Shown: piece by piece, positions 26,601 to 32,600 of the stretch
How positions within the stretch are numbered: the stretch's first letter is position 1
Layout of the letters: each line of letters opens with the position of its first letter
Source: Eumeta japonica
Taxonomy: Eukaryota; Arthropoda; Insecta; Lepidoptera; Psychidae
DNA: 64,000 bases
Assembly: GCA_005406025.1 (NCBI GenBank)
Contig: BGZK01001296.1
Coordinates: forward strand, 1-64,000
Direction of reading: 5' to 3'
The notes under the pieces: model-generated
The model's database searches: none
Seen by the model: the letters and a program-made list of their open reading frames with translations, nothing else
What the model was told of the DNA's origin: nothing
Position numbers and translations under genes: made by a program

Positions 26601-29600
26601 GAACGCTAGTATGCACTATGTAGTCTACTCACTTTTTAATTTCCATTTTGGGCTTAAGAACCTGCGTTCTTTTTCATAACCACACGCACTCTTTTTGTGT
26701 ATCAGAAATTAATCCCTTCCAGTCTGACTAGTGACTGAAAACGAAACGCTGATGGATGATCCAATGACCCCCCACAGAATGTGTTCAAAAAAACCTTTAT
26801 CTTTAAATTTTATATATGGGAAAGTATCGTTATATCTTTCTTTGCAATTCGATGAAACGATCGACAAATCGATTTTAAGCCGTTGAGATGTGAACGGATG
26901 AACGGACGTGACGAAAGTGCAAAGATTCATTTTTTTGGTTTTGACTAAGAAATCTTAAAACAATATTAACATGTCAAAGACAAGATAAATACTATTTCAA
27001 CAAAAGCCTTTATGACGATTTTACATCTATAGATTAAAAACTCCATCCACCGAGTTAATATTTTCATTAATAATTTGAAAAATGAAATATCGTGAGTTGC
27101 CAGCGCAGAAATTTAAACTCATATACGTGGGTTACGAGTTTCAATGGGGGAGAGGTCGCACGCAAAGAGTACGTAAACACCTAAACAAACCTCGTAAACG
27201 TTTATGCATATTTAGGAGGCGTCGTAATGACGTCGCCGAAATGCCGTTTCGAGCTCAGGTATCGGACATTAAACCGGTAATTTTCGAAGTAAAACGCACT
27301 GTTGTGTAGAAAGTCGATCGCTAAGTGCGGAAGCGGCCGAGAGCCGGTGTTACACTGCGAAACGATGGCGGCGATCGTGGACCGTGGGAAGTGCGCGCGC
27401 GCAGGCCGTCGGCCCATTCGGCGTGGACAATGAATGAGCCGGTCTTTTTGCTTGTAAACGTATCGGCGAATTGTTTTGATTGGTTTGACGAAGAAGAGAT
27501 TCTCTTTAAGCTTTGTAGCGTCAACTGAAAAAGGAATCACGCATTTATGCACTTCTTGAGCTCTTTGTATTAAAAGCTAAGTGAATTATTATTATTGGCT
27601 TCTTTTTGATTCGGAATCATGTTTCACTTCTACTATAATGATAGGCACAGTTCAGCTACTAAGCTATACTTGCACCAAACACATCTATTTGTAAGATTGA
27701 AGAGACTCAAATGCAATGGTAATACTGATAAAAAAAATATTTATATTTTTATTTCTAGAACAATTATTAATCGATTTTGACCAATATATATTTTTTTTAC
27801 TTTTACTGCAAATTGTCAAATAAAAAGTGCAAAAAATAAATAAATAATCAACATATCGTTATATTCGAAAAGAAACGTGATATCTAAGATTGCATTCACG
27901 CTAGCATTATAACAACAATGTGAATCTGCATTTGGAATAGGTGGTAATGTCGAAAAGAAATCACTAATGACGTATTTCAAGTGTGATTACATTACCTACG
28001 AAATAAGGATATTTTTGATTTGATTTGAACTGATTATTTTATAGCAGCCGTTACAATCAATTCATGACGAAGAAAAAGCCGTTAGAATCATGATGATATC
28101 CATCTCAAAATCGACGAAACTCGCTCATCGTAAAATACAGATGTCGTAACTATCGCTTAAACAAAAATAGTACGTATTTGGGTAATTATGACGGAAAACA
28201 GCTTAGCGCGTATTAAAAATATCAAACATTCGGATTGAGCCATTCTGGGCTACTCTGATGCACGTCTCAAGGCTCAAAATACATTTGTACGTTATACTAC
28301 ATGTCAACGAGTGCAAGAATACCAAATATACCGGCGCATGCGTCCGTACCGTTGCCAAAAAATGGCTTTAAAAAAAAAAAGAGTTCCTGCTAAAGATAAA
28401 TCAGACGCGTCTCTTTAAAAGCGGAATATATTATTTTGACTCGATCTTCACGTTTCAATTTATGTTTACAGATTATATGTTTCTGCATTGCTTTAGCTGG
28501 CGCGGGATACGAAACCAACAACACGTTATTTAAATTATTTAAAGAGGTCACTGAAGGTAGTTTCTTATTTTCGTAAATATTATTTTATTTAAGGTTTTTT
28601 TTTTATATTTTTAAGCAAGTATAAAATTATAATTCATCAAACTTATACACGTGGAATGAGAGAGACATTGTTAATATGTTTATTGACCTGCCGTTTTTTT
28701 TTTGCTCTTATACGGAGCAATGGGAAAAGTAGTTTCGATCTCGAATTGTCCGATAGCGTTGAATATCATTCCTTGATTTTTACATTCTTATTTGGAATGC
28801 AACGACACAATCATTATTATATAAAATATATAATTCTTTATAACATAAAAAAATATATGTATAATTCATGCAGATCACATTCGAATTCACTTCCACGTTC
28901 ATCGTATTTATGCTGTTATCTCTGAGGAATTTCAATGTATTTCCGCTTAGAATGTCATTTTGGAATTATATATATAAAATATGTAGGTAGATTGATAATT
29001 TTAATTATTTAATTACTTATCAATCTACCTACTGTGTGTATACTCGATTTTATTGGTAGCCACTGAAGAGTAGTCTCTGGCAAGAAATCATAATATTATT
29101 CCCCAACTCTTAACCGTTAAGGAGTGATAAGGCTTCAATTATTAGCTCAGCAAGATGAGACGATAACTCCTAGACGAAAAAATCTGAATAACTGAAGAAG
29201 AACTTAAACACATACTATGTGTTTATTATATGTGAATACATCTCTCGATTTCTCTGAGATTCCATCATTAGATCCTGATTTTGAGAACAATGAAGCCACC
29301 TCGAAAGTAATACTTTTTCAAATAAAAAAAAATACAAAATTGGTCCACAATTGATGAACATATCATTGAACATAAATAAGAAAAAAAAACGAAAAACATT
29401 CAGTTAAATATAGAATCTTCACCATTATTGAAGTCGCTTAAAAATATCACTCTTTGAGGATTCGATTCGTCATATTAAGTCGCCTTCTTGGACGAAGTCT
29501 CGCGTTATTACACGACTCATACAAAATTCCACGTCAAAAGAACAGCGATTAGAGTGCAAATAAACATATTTATATATGAAAAAAACTGGCAAAGTGCAAT

Positions 29601-32600
29601 TGGGACTTGCACATCAAAGGTTCCATGCTACTGTACCTTACTTAACACTACATAGGTTTTGAAATAGGTAATAAAAAAAAACAAGAACAAAAACTAAGGT
29701 CGAACAAAAAACGCCAATTAAAAGTACTTGTAGGAGGACCCCGTTTAATTTTCGATTTTATTTTATTTTAGCGGTGGTAGTAATACATATTTTGTAAAAA
29801 TGTTGAGTTTCTAGCTATTACAGTTCAAAAGATATAACTCTGTGATGGACGGACGGATGTGAGGACTGGGGAGTGTTAGTAATAGGGTCCCGTTGGCACC
29901 CTTTGAGGACGGAATCCCAAAAGCCGAGTGTGGGTAGAAATTCACACCCAGTTTCTTATGATCTAGAATTACTTAGAATGCTTTCAATGTTTTCATTCGG
30001 AATGTAAGAATTGATTACGATCTACAAAATTAAAACAAAGAAAAGAGTGTCGGATTTGTATGTTTCTAATGTGAAACACGTAAATCTATTTTAAACGTTA
30101 ACATGGGCCTGATGATATTTTTTAATTAGAATACATGTATATTCTTCTACTTTTCAATTAACTACATACATGATCATTAGCGAACAAAAAAAACCTAACA
30201 CATTAGTACCACAAATAAACCGCATAGCGGTAGAACCTACATTACTATTATAAGCACAATCGGATATTTTGTAAATAAATTCATCATTTCTATCATGCTA
30301 TGTGTACGATACCTTAGTGCGGAACTTTTAATTTTAGATTCGTTCCCATATGTCGTGTGCCCATCAATACTTTCATCCTTAATCCCGTAACGTAATTTTC
30401 ATTTTGTCGTTTTCTGTTTCACAGCGTCGACGCACAAAGTTGTCGCAAACACCTAAATGAAATATTTCCTAATCCAATTATTATTGTACTTCATTTTCCT
30501 ATTCTGTTTTCATCTATTAGAATGATTAATATGATAGAGATTAAACATTTAGAACAATCCGTAAATCATTAATACTTAGATAATTAATAAATAGAACCGT
30601 TAAAGACACACCTGCCAAGTGCCAGTCAGATTCGCGTACCGTTGGTTTCGTACATGCTACAATACATTTGGGTTACATACTAAAGGTTTTTTTTACTCAG
30701 AATGGAATTCTTAACGCTAGCCAGAACGATACTTGATCGATTTTTATAATTTGTCGGTTTACTTGCGGTTACTATAGGCTAGGGTTGCCAACTTTTATTA
30801 GAAGAAATAGAGTATATTTGTCTTCAAAAGAGGTAAATAAAGAGTATGGACTTTAAAAAGACTATGATATATTTAAAATTATTAAAAGGTATTTTGTACT
30901 TTTTGCAGCTCATAACAAAATAATACAAAACAAAAAACAAGAGTATCTTAGCGCAATATATTAGTGTTATGAATTATAGAGTAGGCTTACATGATATAGA
31001 ATACAATACTCTATTTGAGTACAGTTGGCAACCCTATATACGGCAGACACAGTAAAACATTGATAAGGGCATGTTTTTAGTTCGTGACACTTGTTGTTAT
31101 TTTATGTTTCGTTTTCCTTATTATTTTTGTTATTAATTTTATAATAATCAAACAATAATTGTTTGAAAATTACAAAAGGTGCAGCCTTTTAAAAGTACGA
31201 CAAACGAACAGATATGCAGATGGTATAGACTTAGTAATATTTCTATTAAAGTTATCAACTTGTTCGAAAACATATTCCGAAGCTGAGTGTTTAAAAAAAA
31301 TGTCAAACTCAAACAAAAATGTCAAACAAAAGTAACTCAAAATAACGCCAGGGCACTTACGTGAATAATATTTGAACGGATATGTTTTTTGAAATTTTTA
31401 TATTTTAATGGTAACAAATTTATATGTAAAATAAAAGTTTTGAAATGCACATCTGTGAAAGTGTTTTATGAAAAAGTATAAAAACGGTACCTACAGTAAA
31501 ATGGAACAGTTGTATGTGAGATAGAGAAGCCGTTTATGATTTTTATTGTATTTTCTTAAAATAGCAGTAACTACAAAATACTTATTGCCTATTCCTATAG
31601 GTATATGCTATGCCAGAATTATGCGTTACTGTAATTATAAAAACAGACCTACATTATCTTTTATGCCGTGCTGGCATCCGCTGGTGTGATGTTTTAATTT
31701 GACAGTACATAATGATTACTCAGCCAACTGTGGATGATCAGGAAATTCTGAGACAGTCATTTGCTTAGTTATGACGATATCTGTCAAGAAAGAAATTGCC
31801 AAGTCTTACCCGTCACAATACAGGAAAATTCAATATAACTGTATTTTTTACCTATTAGGGTAAGTGTGGGTATTACCGCGGCTAGATGTGAACGTCTAAC
31901 TTAAAAGCATATTTCAAAGATTCACTATAATATCGTCTTAATTTTTTTCTTGTCGATAATCAACTTATTTAGAAAAAATTAAGAGTATGATTTTATGTGA
32001 ATTCATTAAATAATTAACATTTGAAAAGAAATTATAAGTGCTAGTATTACCGTGGACCTTAAAATGACTTGTGACAATTACCGCGCTACAATTACCGTGG
32101 ACGTTACAATTACCGTACAATTACCGCGGAATCTGATGGAAAAAATTAATAGAATAAATTATAAGGACAACGTTTAGTAAAACAATAGTTTTTATAAAAA
32201 TTAACTTATTATAAGCATGTTTCAATTTTGGTATAGCTGATAATACAATTAAAACTATACATAAAATATTTAATCAATATATTTTCATTTTTTTTGAATT
32301 TATTTGTCTTTCAATTCAGCTGCTTTTTTCAATAATGATATTTTGAATTTCAATTTCTTTTATTTTTGTTCTTGTTTATGATTTTGTTTCTCAGTTTTAT
32401 TTGTTTCTAAGTATTTCTTCTGATATAATCTCTTGTTCAATTTTAATTTTCTTCTTAAAACTATTGTTTTTCTTTGACTGTATTTCGTTTTCTTTTTTAA
32501 TCGATTGCCATTGAGTGGTCAGCACAGATGGAATTTTCATCGAATTAATTGCACGTTTTATTTTTGTTGAAAGATCACACCTTGGCCAATGTAACAGTTT

